From: an uncultured Flavobacterium sp.
Lineage (GTDB): Bacteria > Bacteroidota > Bacteroidia > Flavobacteriales > Flavobacteriaceae
Assembly (NCBI GenBank): GCA_943912855.1
Contig: CALTVC010000001.1
Location: forward strand, 613,885-677,884
Length of the DNA: 64,000 bases
Direction: 5' to 3'
Below the pieces are notes generated by a model. That model was not told the DNA's origin and did not search any database. It saw only the letters and a program-made list of their open reading frames with translations. Of the stretch, positions 8,158 to 17,216 are shown piece by piece (position 1 is the first letter of the stretch; each line of letters opens with the position of its first letter). The position numbers were made by a program, and so were the translations under genes.

Positions 8158-8454
8158 ATGGAACAACCAACCACACCAAACAAGAGTCGTAAGCACGCAT
8201 TACTTACTCTTACTTTCTACTTTGCAGCTATTGTAACAGCAGTAGCCTTTAATGTAACTGACCTGGGCGGGCCATGTACACCTGGTAGCGGAATCATAGT
8301 TTTATTGACACTACCAATTATAACATTTATACTTTTTACAATAAATCTTATCATGTATCTTCTTGGTAAAGAACAATACAAACACTCGGTAACAATACAC
8401 CTGTGCGTACTTACTGTTTACCTGATTGTTTTTATGGTGACTACAAGTAATTAG
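8158..8454 (+). CDS. Small three-helix membrane protein
   Basis: 98 residues with three hydrophobic segments (about 16-32, 43-67, 77-94). It starts 8 nt after the AlbA_2 gene and shares its transcript. A Gly/Cys/Pro loop (DLGGPCTPGSG) separates helices 1 and 2. Not recognised as a named family; the tight spacing suggests it works with the AlbA_2 protein or is simply co-expressed. Confidence 0.6.
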   Translation: MEQPTTPNKSRKHALLTLTFYFAAIVTAVAFNVTDLGGPCTPGSGIIVLLTLPIITFILFTINLIMYLLGKEQYKHSVTIHLCVLTVYLIVFMVTTSN

Positions 8455-8473
8455 CCTACAGCTGTTTCAAAAA

Positions 8474-8495
8474 AAACGGCACCGAAGTGCCGTTT
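8474..8495. terminator. Bidirectional terminator
   Basis: Stem AAACGGCAC (8474-8482) with GTGCCGTTT (8487-8495) closed by a CGAA tetraloop; A run on the left. Serves the small membrane gene (plus) and the T9SS cargo gene (minus). Confidence 0.85.
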
Positions 8496-8501
8496 ATAAT
8501 T

Positions 8502-10730
8502 TTATTTCTTTATCAGTTTGTAATTTCCAATACTTTTATCGGTAACAACTTTAACCATATACAACCCTGAGCTAAGTTGGGCCAGGTTTATAGCGATTTC
8601 ATTCCCCGATTGCAGGCATAGCCTGCCGTTAATATCATATACTGATACAGACTGAAGTTGCCCATCGGCAATACTAATGTTCACTAAATCACTCACAGGA
8701 TTAGGGTAAAGCTTAATTTGTTGTTTAGCATTACTCTCAGCATTCAAAACACTATAAAATTCCGTTACGGCAGTATTCGTAACTATTGCCTGGTTAAAAT
8801 CAAAATAAATGTCTGCTGTACCCAGCACGATATCTTCAGGCTGCACCGCTTCAGAAATTTTTACCCGATAGGCTACAAAACCATGGCTTCCGGGCTCGTT
8901 TAAGCTACCGTATGGGAGGTTAATTCCGTTAAACTTAAATTCAACTGCGCTACCCGCATGGGTTACCGTATAGTCATGGCTGGAAACCAATGGCTGAAAG
9001 CTCTCGGCATTAAACAAGGTGTCGAGCGTAGTGGTAAGGCGTACGTTAACCGCCTCAGCTGATCCCGTGTTCTGGAAATTAATAGTGTAGTGCATGTAAC
9101 GTTGTTGGTTCTCAATAATCTCTATAGGAGCAAGGCTTCCTTCGCTCACCACAATGTTGTTAGGGTCGAATGAATTTACAACCATTTGTGTCAAAGGATA
9201 CGTATTGTTACCTGGCACAACATCGGTAACACCACCGGGTGTAAGTGTGGCAAGGAATGAAATGCCATCTCCCGCATTGTTTACGGGTGGTTCCGCTACA
9301 AGGAAATCAAGGTACATAGCCTGCGAACTGTACGGAGCAAAATTGCTTGTAAAAGATACGATCGCACTGTCGTTTCCGATAGCAATTTCACTTCCTGTGG
9401 TTTGTAATGAAATCCTTTCTGACAAGTAGTTAAGCTCCACTGAGGCTCCGCTAAACGTAGCCGCACTGTTGTTGGTTACCATTACCACGTAGGATATATA
9501 AAAACCGGGACGCGGGCTCGCTTGAGGAATCAACGTAACGCTTAAGTCCGGCAGCACGGTTACTGGTGCAGGCACACAAATGTCATGAATCAGAGTAGTA
9601 GTGCCGCTGGTAAATGTAAACTGCTGCGATGTGGCTGTGTAAGAGGCAAACTCCGCACTAAGCACCGGTTGCAACGTATACGACCCGGAACTAAGGTTAG
9701 GAATGTTATACTCACCCTGTGCATTGGTATATACGGTAACAGGTGCAGTAAGTGTTTCTCCGCTTATTTGCAGGGGTGTATTAGGTAAAACAGTATCCTG
9801 CGCATTACAAATCCCGTCGTCGTTAGTGTCAAAGCGGAGTGTTCCTGTTATGCTGTTGTTAGTAAATTCGGGCAGACAAAAAGAATAGGGCCCACTCCAT
9901 ACTGAAGCGGTGGTTTCGTCGCATACTGAACGTACGTAATAGCTATAGCACGTTCCGGGCGTGAGGCCTGTAACCACAAATGAATTTGTAGTAGCAGGTA
10001 TACTCATTCCTTCCTGTACGGGTTCACCCTGGGGCATAACCGCTACTTCCCATTGCGTTTCTGCACTGCTTTGCCAAATCAGCGTGGCACTTGTAGCCGT
10101 AAGATTTACTACAGACAACGCGGCTGGCTGTGGGCAGTTTGCAGCAGCTACTCCCACAATAAAATTATCTATAGCGGCAGGAGGATTACCCCCCGCGGCA
10201 CTATCATTTTTCCATTCAAAAATAAACCTCCTTGTAGTACCTGCGTAGGCAGATACATCAAGCGTTGCTGTGTATGTAGACCACCTTGGATTTCCCTCAA
10301 AAATATTGCCTATCTTATTACCCCCACTTGATTCAGTGGTAAATATACCTGCTACCGGGGTGTAACTCACTGGGGTTTCCCAAACAGTCATATAATCATA
10401 ATATCCTTCACCATTACACTTCCAGTCAAATTTTACGACAATGGTTTGTGTACCTACAGGTATATTAACATCTCTGTACGCCTGAACAATAGATGAAGTA
10501 TTGATCGTATATCCATTAGATTGACCTGAATTATTACTTATATAAAGTGACCTGGCAGAATTACTGGCAGTAGCAGTACCTGTAAACCATTTATTTACCT
10601 GAGAACCGTTGGAGAACACAAATCCCTCATCGGAGTTTTCGAAAGTAGCAATAAAATTTAAGTCTGCTACCTCTTGGCTAGTACCAAGAAGAGGTATAGC
10701 CATAAAAAGAAAATAGAGAATCTTTTTCAT
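8502..10730 (-). CDS. Secreted modular protein with T9SS type A sorting domain
   Basis: 742 residues. A signal peptide (about 1-18) precedes an N-terminal jelly-roll-like region (about 25-195), a fibronectin type III domain (about 200-285, ending SVWSGPYSFC), an SdrD-B-like carboxypeptidase-regulatory fold (about 292-390, with DTNDDGICNAQD), a conserved-repeat domain of the kind that begins SFDPNN (about 525-660) and a C-terminal sorting signal (about 672-742) starting KLYPNPVSD and ending SGLYMVKVV..YKLIKK. The C-terminal signal directs export across the outer membrane by the type IX system. Likely an adhesin or surface protein; substrate unknown. Confidence 0.9.
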   Translation of the reverse strand: MKKILYFLFMAIPLLGTSQEVADLNFIATFENSDEGFVFSNGSQVNKWFTGTATASNSARSLYISNNSGQSNGYTINTSSIVQAYRDVNIPVGTQTIVVKFDWKCNGEGYYDYMTVWETPVSYTPVAGIFTTESSGGNKIGNIFEGNPRWSTYTATLDVSAYAGTTRRFIFEWKNDSAAGGNPPAAIDNFIVGVAAANCPQPAALSVVNLTATSATLIWQSSAETQWEVAVMPQGEPVQEGMSIPATTNSFVVTGLTPGTCYSYYVRSVCDETTASVWSGPYSFCLPEFTNNSITGTLRFDTNDDGICNAQDTVLPNTPLQISGETLTAPVTVYTNAQGEYNIPNLSSGSYTLQPVLSAEFASYTATSQQFTFTSGTTTLIHDICVPAPVTVLPDLSVTLIPQASPRPGFYISYVVMVTNNSAATFSGASVELNYLSERISLQTTGSEIAIGNDSAIVSFTSNFAPYSSQAMYLDFLVAEPPVNNAGDGISFLATLTPGGVTDVVPGNNTYPLTQMVVNSFDPNNIVVSEGSLAPIEIIENQQRYMHYTINFQNTGSAEAVNVRLTTTLDTLFNAESFQPLVSSHDYTVTHAGSAVEFKFNGINLPYGSLNEPGSHGFVAYRVKISEAVQPEDIVLGTADIYFDFNQAIVTNTAVTEFYSVLNAESNAKQQIKLYPNPVSDLVNISIADGQLQSVSVYDINGRLCLQSGNEIAINLAQLSSGLYMVKVVTDKSIGNYKLIKK

Positions 10731-10925
10731 TTTGGTTGGTGTCTAATTGAATTTTGAAAAGTAGTGTAAATTACAATTTATTCGGTTCATATTATTGCCT
10801 ATATAATTTAAAATAAAACCAAACATATTTAAAGTGTAATTTTAGCTATCTTTTAGACTGGTAAGATTTATTTATTTTGTGATAAATACTAAATTTACCA
10901 TTCACACATTCTTAAAACCATTAAA

Positions 10926-11654
10926 ATGGGCAGAACCCTTGTTATTGGAGATATTCACGGTAGCCTGCGCGCCGTACAACAGGTTTTGGAACGCGCTGCG
11001 GTAACCACTGAAGACCACCTTATTTTCCTTGGCGATTATGTAGATGGCTGGAGTCAAAGCCCTGAGGTAATCGACTTTCTTCTCGAACTAAAAGCCACAC
11101 ATAACTGCACCTATATAAGGGGTAATCACGACGACCTGCTTATGCAGTGGCTGCATACAGGCCAGTATAGCGAGCAATGGTTTAACCACGGCGGACGCAT
11201 AACCATGGAACGCTACAATGCCCTGCCCGACGATAAAAAACAGGTTCACATACTTTTTCTTGAAAGCCTGAAAGATTACCACCTGGACGAAGAAAACCGA
11301 TTGTTTGTACACGCGGGTTTTACCAATGTAAACGGTATCCATCACGAGTACTTTACCCGCATGGCGTATTGGGACAGGACACTTTGGGAAACCGCGCTGG
11401 CATTAAACCCTGCCCTTGATACCCAGCATCCGCACTACCCGAAACGTTTTAATCATTATAAAGAAATCTTTATAGGTCACACTCCTGTAAGTCGCACTGC
11501 CGGTACCAAACCTATGCAAAAGGCAAACATCTGGAATGTTGATACCGGTGCAGCTTATCGCGGCCCGCTTACACTACTGGATGCTGATACCAAAGAGTTT
11601 TGGCAAAGCGATAGCGTAGACACCCTATACCCTGACGAAGGCGGGCGTAATTAA
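10926..11654 (+). CDS. PPP-family serine/threonine protein phosphatase
   Basis: 242 residues. The metallophosphatase signature is complete: GDIHG at 8-12, GDYVDG at 36-41, RGNHDD at 65-70 and a later HAGF and GHTP. These residues bind two metal ions. Size and motifs fit bacterial PrpA/ApaH-like phosphatases that act on phosphoproteins or diadenosine polyphosphates; sequence alone does not separate these. The upstream 195 bp are AT-rich with no clear full promoter. No kinase gene is adjacent. Confidence 0.85.
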   Translation: MGRTLVIGDIHGSLRAVQQVLERAAVTTEDHLIFLGDYVDGWSQSPEVIDFLLELKATHNCTYIRGNHDDLLMQWLHTGQYSEQWFNHGGRITMERYNALPDDKKQVHILFLESLKDYHLDEENRLFVHAGFTNVNGIHHEYFTRMAYWDRTLWETALALNPALDTQHPHYPKRFNHYKEIFIGHTPVSRTAGTKPMQKANIWNVDTGAAYRGPLTLLDADTKEFWQSDSVDTLYPDEGGRN

Positions 11655-11676
11655 ATACGCAAAACATTCTGCCTGT

Positions 11677-11723
11677 AACATGATGATTATCATGTTTTAA
11701 GAAAGCATCCGGGAGTAATTTTG
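11677..11723 (+). promoter_or_regulatory. Fnr/Crp-like palindrome in front of a -7 box
   Basis: AACATGAT-GATT-ATCATGTT (11677-11696) is a perfect 8-bp inverted repeat with a TGAT-N4-ATCA core as in Fnr boxes. A -7 box TAATTTTG follows at 11716-11723, with no TTG at -33. The palindrome centre lies about 40 bp before the predicted transcript start, the position used by class II activators. Confidence 0.5.
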
Positions 11724-11748
11724 ACTCATAATAAAAAGGTATTTAGTT

Positions 11749-12033
11749 ATGAGCACTTATCAAAATTATCTTCAGGTTTATACACGCGGTTATATAGGGT
11801 ACAGCACCCTAAACGTAATGATACAAAGCTGCCTTGGTGGCATAACCGCTATGCTTATATTAATGCACGGCAATGGCCTTGCTCAAATGATTCAGCTATT
11901 TGTTACAGTAATGCTTTGTGTGGGATACAATGGCGCTGTACTGTCTCAAATACCAGTAAAATTCAGTTTTAACCTATTTATAGCAAGTATTGTAGTAAAT
12001 ACAATAGTTTTAGTAACAAACTGCTTTTATTAA
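11749..12033 (+). CDS. Small membrane protein
   Basis: 94 residues with three hydrophobic helices (about 21-41, 44-65, 72-92) and little else. Start ATG at 11749 is preceded by an A-rich AATAAAAAGGTA leader. It has its own -7 box and upstream palindrome and its own terminator, so it is a deliberate transcription unit although the protein is not recognised. The alternative overlapping frame from 11721 lacks these supports. Confidence 0.6.
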   Translation: MSTYQNYLQVYTRGYIGYSTLNVMIQSCLGGITAMLILMHGNGLAQMIQLFVTVMLCVGYNGAVLSQIPVKFSFNLFIASIVVNTIVLVTNCFY

Positions 12034-12060
12034 CATTAGTGACTTAGTTTCTTAAAAGCA

Positions 12061-12088
12061 CCAAAGCCTCCGTACTGGGAGGCTTTGG
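12061..12088 (+). terminator. Terminator after the small membrane gene
   Basis: Perfect 11-bp stem CCAAAGCCTCC (12061-12071) with GGAGGCTTTGG (12078-12088), 6-nt loop, followed by TTTT. Confidence 0.9.
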
Positions 12089-12096
12089 TTTTACAT

Positions 12097-12133
12097 AAAA
12101 GATGCGAGATTATTAAATAATCTCGCATCTTTT
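12097..12133 (-). terminator. Terminator after the Fic gene; twin of 13463-13499
   Basis: Near-uninterrupted palindrome: 12097-12114 pairs with 12116-12133, core TGCGAGATTATT. The same core forms the palindrome upstream of the Fic gene. Confidence 0.85.
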
Positions 12134-13430
12134 ATAATTTGTATTTTTTTATATTTGAATCAAAATTTCGTGATTTTATAAAATTCTGTTTCTTTTTGTT
12201 AACTTGTATAATATCTAAGAAACCTAACTCAACAAGCATTTTTAAATCCATTCTTGCTGTAAAGTTTGAAACATTAAAACGGTTTTCAATTTCTTTAATG
12301 TTCAAAATCCTGTCAGAATCATCATTGATTATCTTTAATATATGAGCCATCCTATCATTCACATTTGGAATCTTCATAAATGTAGCAGCCTGACGCACTT
12401 CTTGTTGCTTACGACTAATATATTCTTTCAGTGAAGCATAGGCCTTTTCCATCGTCTTTACATGATATGTTATAAAATACCCTAAATCATTTTCATCGAT
12501 TTCGGTATATAAATAAGCCTTTTCATATTGTGCTTTAGTATCTTTAATTATTCTGGATATAGACAAATATTCAGTAAGCCAATATCCGTTTTTTAGCATA
12601 TACCAATAAAACAATGCCCTAGCAGTCCTTCCATTGCCATCAGTAAAAGGATGTATCCACCCAATCATAAAATGTATTATACATCCTTTTATAATTGGAT
12701 GTATAAAATTATCAGAATCATGATTGAAGAACATACACAAATCTTCAATCAATTCTTTTAGTTCCTCGTGTTTTGGAGGGGTGTGTACTGTTTCACCATT
12801 TATATGATTAACAACATGTACATCATCACTTGATCTAAAAGCTCCCTCATCATTTTTATCGTCTAAAGTGTCTGCTGAAATCAGTTTATGAATATAGAGA
12901 ATTTTTTCAGGGGTGATGTTTTCACTTTTGTAATTAACAATATGCTTCATTGTAATGAAGTTGTTCATTATCATTTGTTCAGATTTATTCTTAGGCTTTT
13001 TTTCTTTCTGAATCATTTCTTTAGCCTTTTTTCTGGTCGTGCTTGCACCTTCCATCTGGCTACTCGAAATGGATTCTTCAATTATTGAGCTAATAATAAA
13101 CTTCGTTTTATCGGTTTCAGCTATACCTATATTACTTCCTAACACTCCTCCGATATGTAAATCAAATTGGTGTAATGCCTTCTGTATAAAGTCAGTAAGC
13201 ATAAATGTAAATGAGTATTTGTTGAAGTGTACAGTTGTCCCTTTTATATAGCGATATAATTTAATTGCATTCCACAACTCTTCTGCGGAACAATCTCTCG
13301 CCTTATATTTTACTTTATCCCAATAAAGATAATTGTCTTGAATATCCTTCAATAACCCGTTATCTTGAAGTTTAATCATTAAAGGGATGGTATTGTCATC
13401 TCTTGTGTGTTTAGGAGGCAATTCAATCAT
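12132..13430 (-). CDS. Fic-domain protein (putative AMP transferase) with C-terminal winged helix
   Basis: 432 residues. The Fic catalytic motif HPFTDGNGRTAR is intact from H260, so nucleotidyl (usually AMP) transfer to a hydroxyl group of a target protein is expected. An N-terminal inhibitory helix of the S/T-xxx-E-G type is visible as SSSQMEG (E127), which marks the class II, self-inhibited Fic proteins. The C-terminus (about 360-425) looks like a winged helix-turn-helix (NVSNFTARMDLKMLVELGFL). The gene is clearly AT-richer than its neighbours and lies between two nearly identical palindromes, which suggests acquisition as a cassette. Its last codons overlap the terminator stem. Confidence 0.9.
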   Translation of the reverse strand: MIELPPKHTRDDNTIPLMIKLQDNGLLKDIQDNYLYWDKVKYKARDCSAEELWNAIKLYRYIKGTTVHFNKYSFTFMLTDFIQKALHQFDLHIGGVLGSNIGIAETDKTKFIISSIIEESISSSQMEGASTTRKKAKEMIQKEKKPKNKSEQMIMNNFITMKHIVNYKSENITPEKILYIHKLISADTLDDKNDEGAFRSSDDVHVVNHINGETVHTPPKHEELKELIEDLCMFFNHDSDNFIHPIIKGCIIHFMIGWIHPFTDGNGRTARALFYWYMLKNGYWLTEYLSISRIIKDTKAQYEKAYLYTEIDENDLGYFITYHVKTMEKAYASLKEYISRKQQEVRQAATFMKIPNVNDRMAHILKIINDDSDRILNIKEIENRFNVSNFTARMDLKMLVELGFLDIIQVNKKKQNFIKSRNFDSNIKKYKL

Positions 13431-13462
13431 AAAATATAATTTTATAGAACAAATGTAAAAAT

Positions 13463-13499
13463 AAAAAATGCGAGATTATCGAATAATCTCGCATTTTTT
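13463..13499 (-). terminator. Terminator after metG; twin of 12097-12133
   Basis: 17-bp arms (13463-13479 with 13483-13499), core TGCGAGATTAT, loop CGA, A/T-run flanks. Position ends metG transcription before the Fic gene. Confidence 0.85.
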
Positions 13500-13519
13500 A
13501 TTTTTATGCACTTTAAATA

Positions 13520-15652
13520 CTAAGAAATAACTTCCCCGTTTCCTACGCCATCGGCATCAGGGTTTACGAAAACAAGTTTACCTTCTGCATTCTGGGTCAT
13601 AAGTATCATGCCCTGGCTTTCTACACCTCGTAAGGCACGTGGGGCAAGGTTAACAAGTACCGTAACACGCTTACCTATGATTTCCTCTGGTGAGAAACTC
13701 TCAGCAATACCAGACACTATGGTACGTACATCTATACCTGTGTCTATTTTCAATACAAGAAGCTTGTTTGCCTTTGGCATTTTTTCCGCTTCAAGGATGG
13801 TACCGGTGCGGATGTCCATTTTAGCAAAATCATCATACTGAATCAAATCCTTTTGCGGAGCAGCAACTTTATTAGCGGCTTTGTTAGCCGTTTTAGTCGC
13901 CTCAAGCTTATCAACCTGCTGTTGTATGGCCTCATCTTCTATCTTAGCAAAAAGTAGCTCTGCCTGACCTATAACATGACCTGCAGGCAATAGGTTCTGG
14001 TTTACAGCAACGTCATTCCAACCTGTAGCATGAGAATTTCTTGCATCATTATAGCTAAGCGTTTCATCTACTATACCCACGGCAATAACCGATTCCGGCC
14101 TTTCGTCCAGTTTCAGCATACCTTTTAGTTTGGCAGCGGTAAACGGCAAGAACGGCTCACTCAGTACCGCAAGTGCCGAAGCTATTTGCAATGCTACGTA
14201 CATCTGTGTTTTTACACGCTCTGGGTTTTCCTTGATTACTTTCCAGGGCTCTTCATCTGCAAGGTATTTATTACCAAGACGGGCAAGGTTCATGAGTTCG
14301 CTAAGCGCCTCACGGAAACGGTAACGCTCTATGCTACCTGCAATCACGGCAGGGTAAGCACGCATTTCTGTAAGGGTGGCTTCGTCTACATCGCTAAACT
14401 CGTTAGGAGCAGGCACTTCACCATCGTAGTACTTATTGGTAAGTACCACCACACGGTTTATGAAGTTACCAAACACCGCTACAAGCTCGTTATTATTACG
14501 TGCCTGAAAATCTTTCCAGGTAAAATCGTTGTCTTTGGTTTCAGGAGCAGTAGCCGTAAGCGAATAACGCAGTACATCTTGCTGGCCCGGGAAATCCTGA
14601 AGGTATTCGTGCAACCATACTGCCCAGTTTTTACTGGTACTTAGCTTGTTACCTTCCAGGTTAAGAAATTCGTTTGCGGGAACGTTGTCCGGCATTATAT
14701 AACTGCCCTCTGCTTTAAGCATGGCAGGGAAAATCACACAGTGGAATACAATATTGTCTTTGCCAATGAAATGCACAAGCTTGGTATCGTTGCTTTTCCA
14801 GTATGGCTCCCAGTCTTTACCTTCGCGTTCCGCCCATTCTTTGGTAGACGAAATATAACCGATAGGCGCATCAAACCATACGTAAAGCACTTTACCCTCA
14901 GCACCTTCTACAGGTACAGGAATTCCCCAATCAAGGTCGCGGGTTACGGCACGTGGTTTAAGGCCGTCTTCCAGCCATGATTTTACCTGACCGTAAACGT
15001 TCGGTTTCCAGTCTTTTTCATGATCTTTCAGTATCCACTCACGCAGGAACGCATCGTATTGGTCTAACGGCAGGAACCAGTGCTTGGTAGATTTTAGCAC
15101 GGGCTCAGTACCTGTTATGGTAGATTTAGGATTAATCAGGTCGGTAGCGTTAAGCGATGTACCACAGTTCTCGCATTGGTCGCCATAAGCATTTTCATTG
15201 CCGCACTTAGGGCAGGTACCGGTTACAAAACGATCAGCAAGAAACTGATCTGCCTTCGCATCATAAAGTTGCTCGGTAACTTCTTCAATAAACTTGCCTT
15301 CATTGTACAGTTTTTTGAAAAACTCCGATGCCGTATCATGATGAATCTTAGCCGAAGTACGCGAGTAATTATCAAACGAAATCCCGAAATCCTCAAACGA
15401 GGTTTTAATGATATGGTGGTATTTGTCTATAACTTGCTGCGGGGTAATGCCTTCTTTTTTTGCTTTCATAGAAATGGCTACACCGTGCTCATCGCTTCCG
15501 CAAATAAAAGCTACGTCGCGCCCCTGAAGCCTCAGGTAACGGGCATAAATATCACTGGGCACATACACGCCTGCAAGGTGGCCTATGTGTATAGGGCCGT
15601 TAGTATAAGGCAATGCAGCGGTTATGGTATATCGTTTCGGGTCTTGTAACAT
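13520..15652 (-). CDS. metG: Methionyl-tRNA synthetase
   Basis: 710 residues from ATG 15652. HIGH motif at 22-25 in PIHIGHLAG; the KMSKS equivalent reads KLSTSKN; a zinc knuckle CPKCG...CENCG is inserted in the connective domain; a C-terminal tRNA-binding (Trbp111-like) domain starts at about 600 (DDFAKMDIRTGTI). The enzyme charges tRNA-Met in the cytoplasm. An upstream ATG (15706) was rejected since the -7 box at 15676-15683 lies between it and the chosen start, and family proteins begin near MLQDPKRYTITAALPYTNG. Confidence 0.97.
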   Translation of the reverse strand: MLQDPKRYTITAALPYTNGPIHIGHLAGVYVPSDIYARYLRLQGRDVAFICGSDEHGVAISMKAKKEGITPQQVIDKYHHIIKTSFEDFGISFDNYSRTSAKIHHDTASEFFKKLYNEGKFIEEVTEQLYDAKADQFLADRFVTGTCPKCGNENAYGDQCENCGTSLNATDLINPKSTITGTEPVLKSTKHWFLPLDQYDAFLREWILKDHEKDWKPNVYGQVKSWLEDGLKPRAVTRDLDWGIPVPVEGAEGKVLYVWFDAPIGYISSTKEWAEREGKDWEPYWKSNDTKLVHFIGKDNIVFHCVIFPAMLKAEGSYIMPDNVPANEFLNLEGNKLSTSKNWAVWLHEYLQDFPGQQDVLRYSLTATAPETKDNDFTWKDFQARNNNELVAVFGNFINRVVVLTNKYYDGEVPAPNEFSDVDEATLTEMRAYPAVIAGSIERYRFREALSELMNLARLGNKYLADEEPWKVIKENPERVKTQMYVALQIASALAVLSEPFLPFTAAKLKGMLKLDERPESVIAVGIVDETLSYNDARNSHATGWNDVAVNQNLLPAGHVIGQAELLFAKIEDEAIQQQVDKLEATKTANKAANKVAAPQKDLIQYDDFAKMDIRTGTILEAEKMPKANKLLVLKIDTGIDVRTIVSGIAESFSPEEIIGKRVTVLVNLAPRALRGVESQGMILMTQNAEGKLVFVNPDADGVGNGEVIS

Positions 15653-15675
15653 GACGTCTGTTTGAAATTTACCTG

Positions 15676-15683
15676 CAAAAGTA
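15676..15683 (-). promoter_or_regulatory. -7 box of metG
   Basis: TACTTTTG on the minus strand, about 24 nt before the metG ATG. The -33 element is not a clear TTG. Confidence 0.5.
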
Positions 15684-15794
15684 CGAATAAATTGCAGCAT
15701 TACCATCGGTTAGCGAATTGTGAAATTTAAGACTTCAGCAGAAACCGATTGTTATTTTTTAATTAAGTTTGCCTAACCGGAAAATAATTGCTGA

Positions 15795-16778
15795 ATGCTC
15801 GGAAAATACCCTACACAACTGCCCAAACAGCTTTTATTGGTCATTTTATTGTTTACCAATACAATACAAGCACAACGCGTTATGAAACTACCTCCCTATC
15901 TAACCAAGGGCGATACCGTGGGCATACTTGCCACCGCACGAAAAATAGACCACGAACCGCTGGAACCGGCTATAAAGCTGCTTAAAAGTTGGGGACTTAA
16001 TGTGGTTGTAGGTAAAACCATAGGTTTAGACAACAATCAGCTTGCCGGAGCCGACTGGCAACGCGCCACCGATTTCCAGGAAATGATAGACAACCCTGCC
16101 ATTAAAGCCATTTGGTGTGCTAAAGGGGGCTATGGTACCGTGCGTATGGTAGACCGCATAGACTTTACCCACTTTAAAAAGAAACCAAAATGGTTCATAG
16201 GCTTTAGCGATGCCACCGTGCTACACAGCCACATAAATAATATGGACATAGCTACCATACACGGCATTATGGCAGCGAGCGTTTCAGGTGCTACGCCACA
16301 GGCTATTGAGAGTCTGCACAAAGCACTTTTTGGCGACAAGATAAGCTATACTGTGCCGGCACATAAATATAACAAACCCGGAAAAGTTTCGGGGGAGCTG
16401 GTAGGGGGAAATCTTTCAGTGCTGTTTAGCATTGTGGGGTCAAGGTCGGAAATGGACTACAAAGGTAAAATACTTTTCCTGGAAGACCTGGACGAATACC
16501 TGTACCATGTAGACCGTATGATGATGAACCTGGAACGCAACGGCTACTTTAAAAACGTAAAAGGCATATTAATAGGTGGTTTCACCAAAATGCGCGACAA
16601 TGACATCCCTTGGGGACACAGTGCTCTTGAAATAATAAAAGACATTACAAAAGAATATAACATACCTATTTGCTTTAATTTCCCGGCGGGCCATATAACC
16701 GATAACCGGGCTTTGACATTTGGCAAGGAGGTAACGCTGGAAGTAACGGCAACGGGTACTAAACTAACTTTTGAATAA
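15795..16778 (+). CDS. LD-carboxypeptidase (peptidase S66 family) with signal peptide
   Basis: 327 residues. A hydrophobic N-terminus (about 12-25, LLLVILLFTNTIQAQ) looks like a signal peptide, then the S66 fold starts with KGDTVGILATARKI. The nucleophile elbow is GFSDATVLH, and the Glu/His region reads ILFLEDLDEYLYHVDRMM. The family cuts the L,D bond of murein tetrapeptides in cell wall recycling or remodelling. A -7 box TAAGTTTG is at 15764-15771. The stop overlaps the yraN ATG (TAATG), so the two are translationally coupled. Confidence 0.88.
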   Translation: MLGKYPTQLPKQLLLVILLFTNTIQAQRVMKLPPYLTKGDTVGILATARKIDHEPLEPAIKLLKSWGLNVVVGKTIGLDNNQLAGADWQRATDFQEMIDNPAIKAIWCAKGGYGTVRMVDRIDFTHFKKKPKWFIGFSDATVLHSHINNMDIATIHGIMAASVSGATPQAIESLHKALFGDKISYTVPAHKYNKPGKVSGELVGGNLSVLFSIVGSRSEMDYKGKILFLEDLDEYLYHVDRMMMNLERNGYFKNVKGILIGGFTKMRDNDIPWGHSALEIIKDITKEYNIPICFNFPAGHITDNRALTFGKEVTLEVTATGTKLTFE

Positions 16779-17137
16779 TGGCCGGGCATAACGACCTGGG
16801 CAAAGAAGGTGAACAGGCAGCCGTGGATTTCCTGAAAAAGGAAGGGTACAGCATACTCCACACCAACTGGGTTTTCCAGAAGGCAGAAATTGACATCATT
16901 GCCCAAAAAGATAATGTATTGGCTGCAGTAGAGGTGAAAACCCGTTCTACATTAGAATTCGGGTTGCCACAGGAATTTGTAAAGCCCAGGAAAATACAGC
17001 TGTTGGCAAAAGCCATGAACCAGTATATAGAAGAGTACGATATTGATGCCGAAATACGCTTTGACATCGTATCAGTTCATAAAAATGCAGTCAATTTTGA
17101 GATAGAACATTTAAAAGATGCATTTTTTTATTTTTAA
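16778..17137 (+). CDS. YraN/UPF0102 family endonuclease-like protein
   Basis: 119 residues, the family length. The conserved blocks are GEQAAVDFLKKEGYSIL, AEIDIIAQKD and VAVEVKTRS-like AAVEVKTRST: the E-x-D and E-V-K residues belong to a restriction endonuclease-like fold. Function is not established in the family; roles in DNA processing have been suggested. Start overlaps the stop of the LD-carboxypeptidase by one base. Confidence 0.9.
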   Translation: MAGHNDLGKEGEQAAVDFLKKEGYSILHTNWVFQKAEIDIIAQKDNVLAAVEVKTRSTLEFGLPQEFVKPRKIQLLAKAMNQYIEEYDIDAEIRFDIVSVHKNAVNFEIEHLKDAFFYF

Positions 17138-17170
17138 AGTGTTAAATTTACAACAATTTGTTTTATTTTA

Positions 17171-17178
17171 TATATTTG
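17171..17178 (+). promoter_or_regulatory. -7 box of the ACT-domain gene
   Basis: TATATTTG, 40 nt upstream of the ATG at 17217. The nearest TTG is at 17158-17160, 10 nt away, which is too close for a standard -33 element. Confidence 0.45.
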
Positions 17179-17216
17179 TCACTCAGAACTAGAACACACA
17201 CAACTATTTAGTATAT

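Noticed and set aside
12097..13499. Fic region as a classic insertion sequence or integron cassette
   Set aside because: There is no transposase, no target-site duplication beyond the palindromes, and no attC-like site; only a cassette-like insertion at terminators can be argued.
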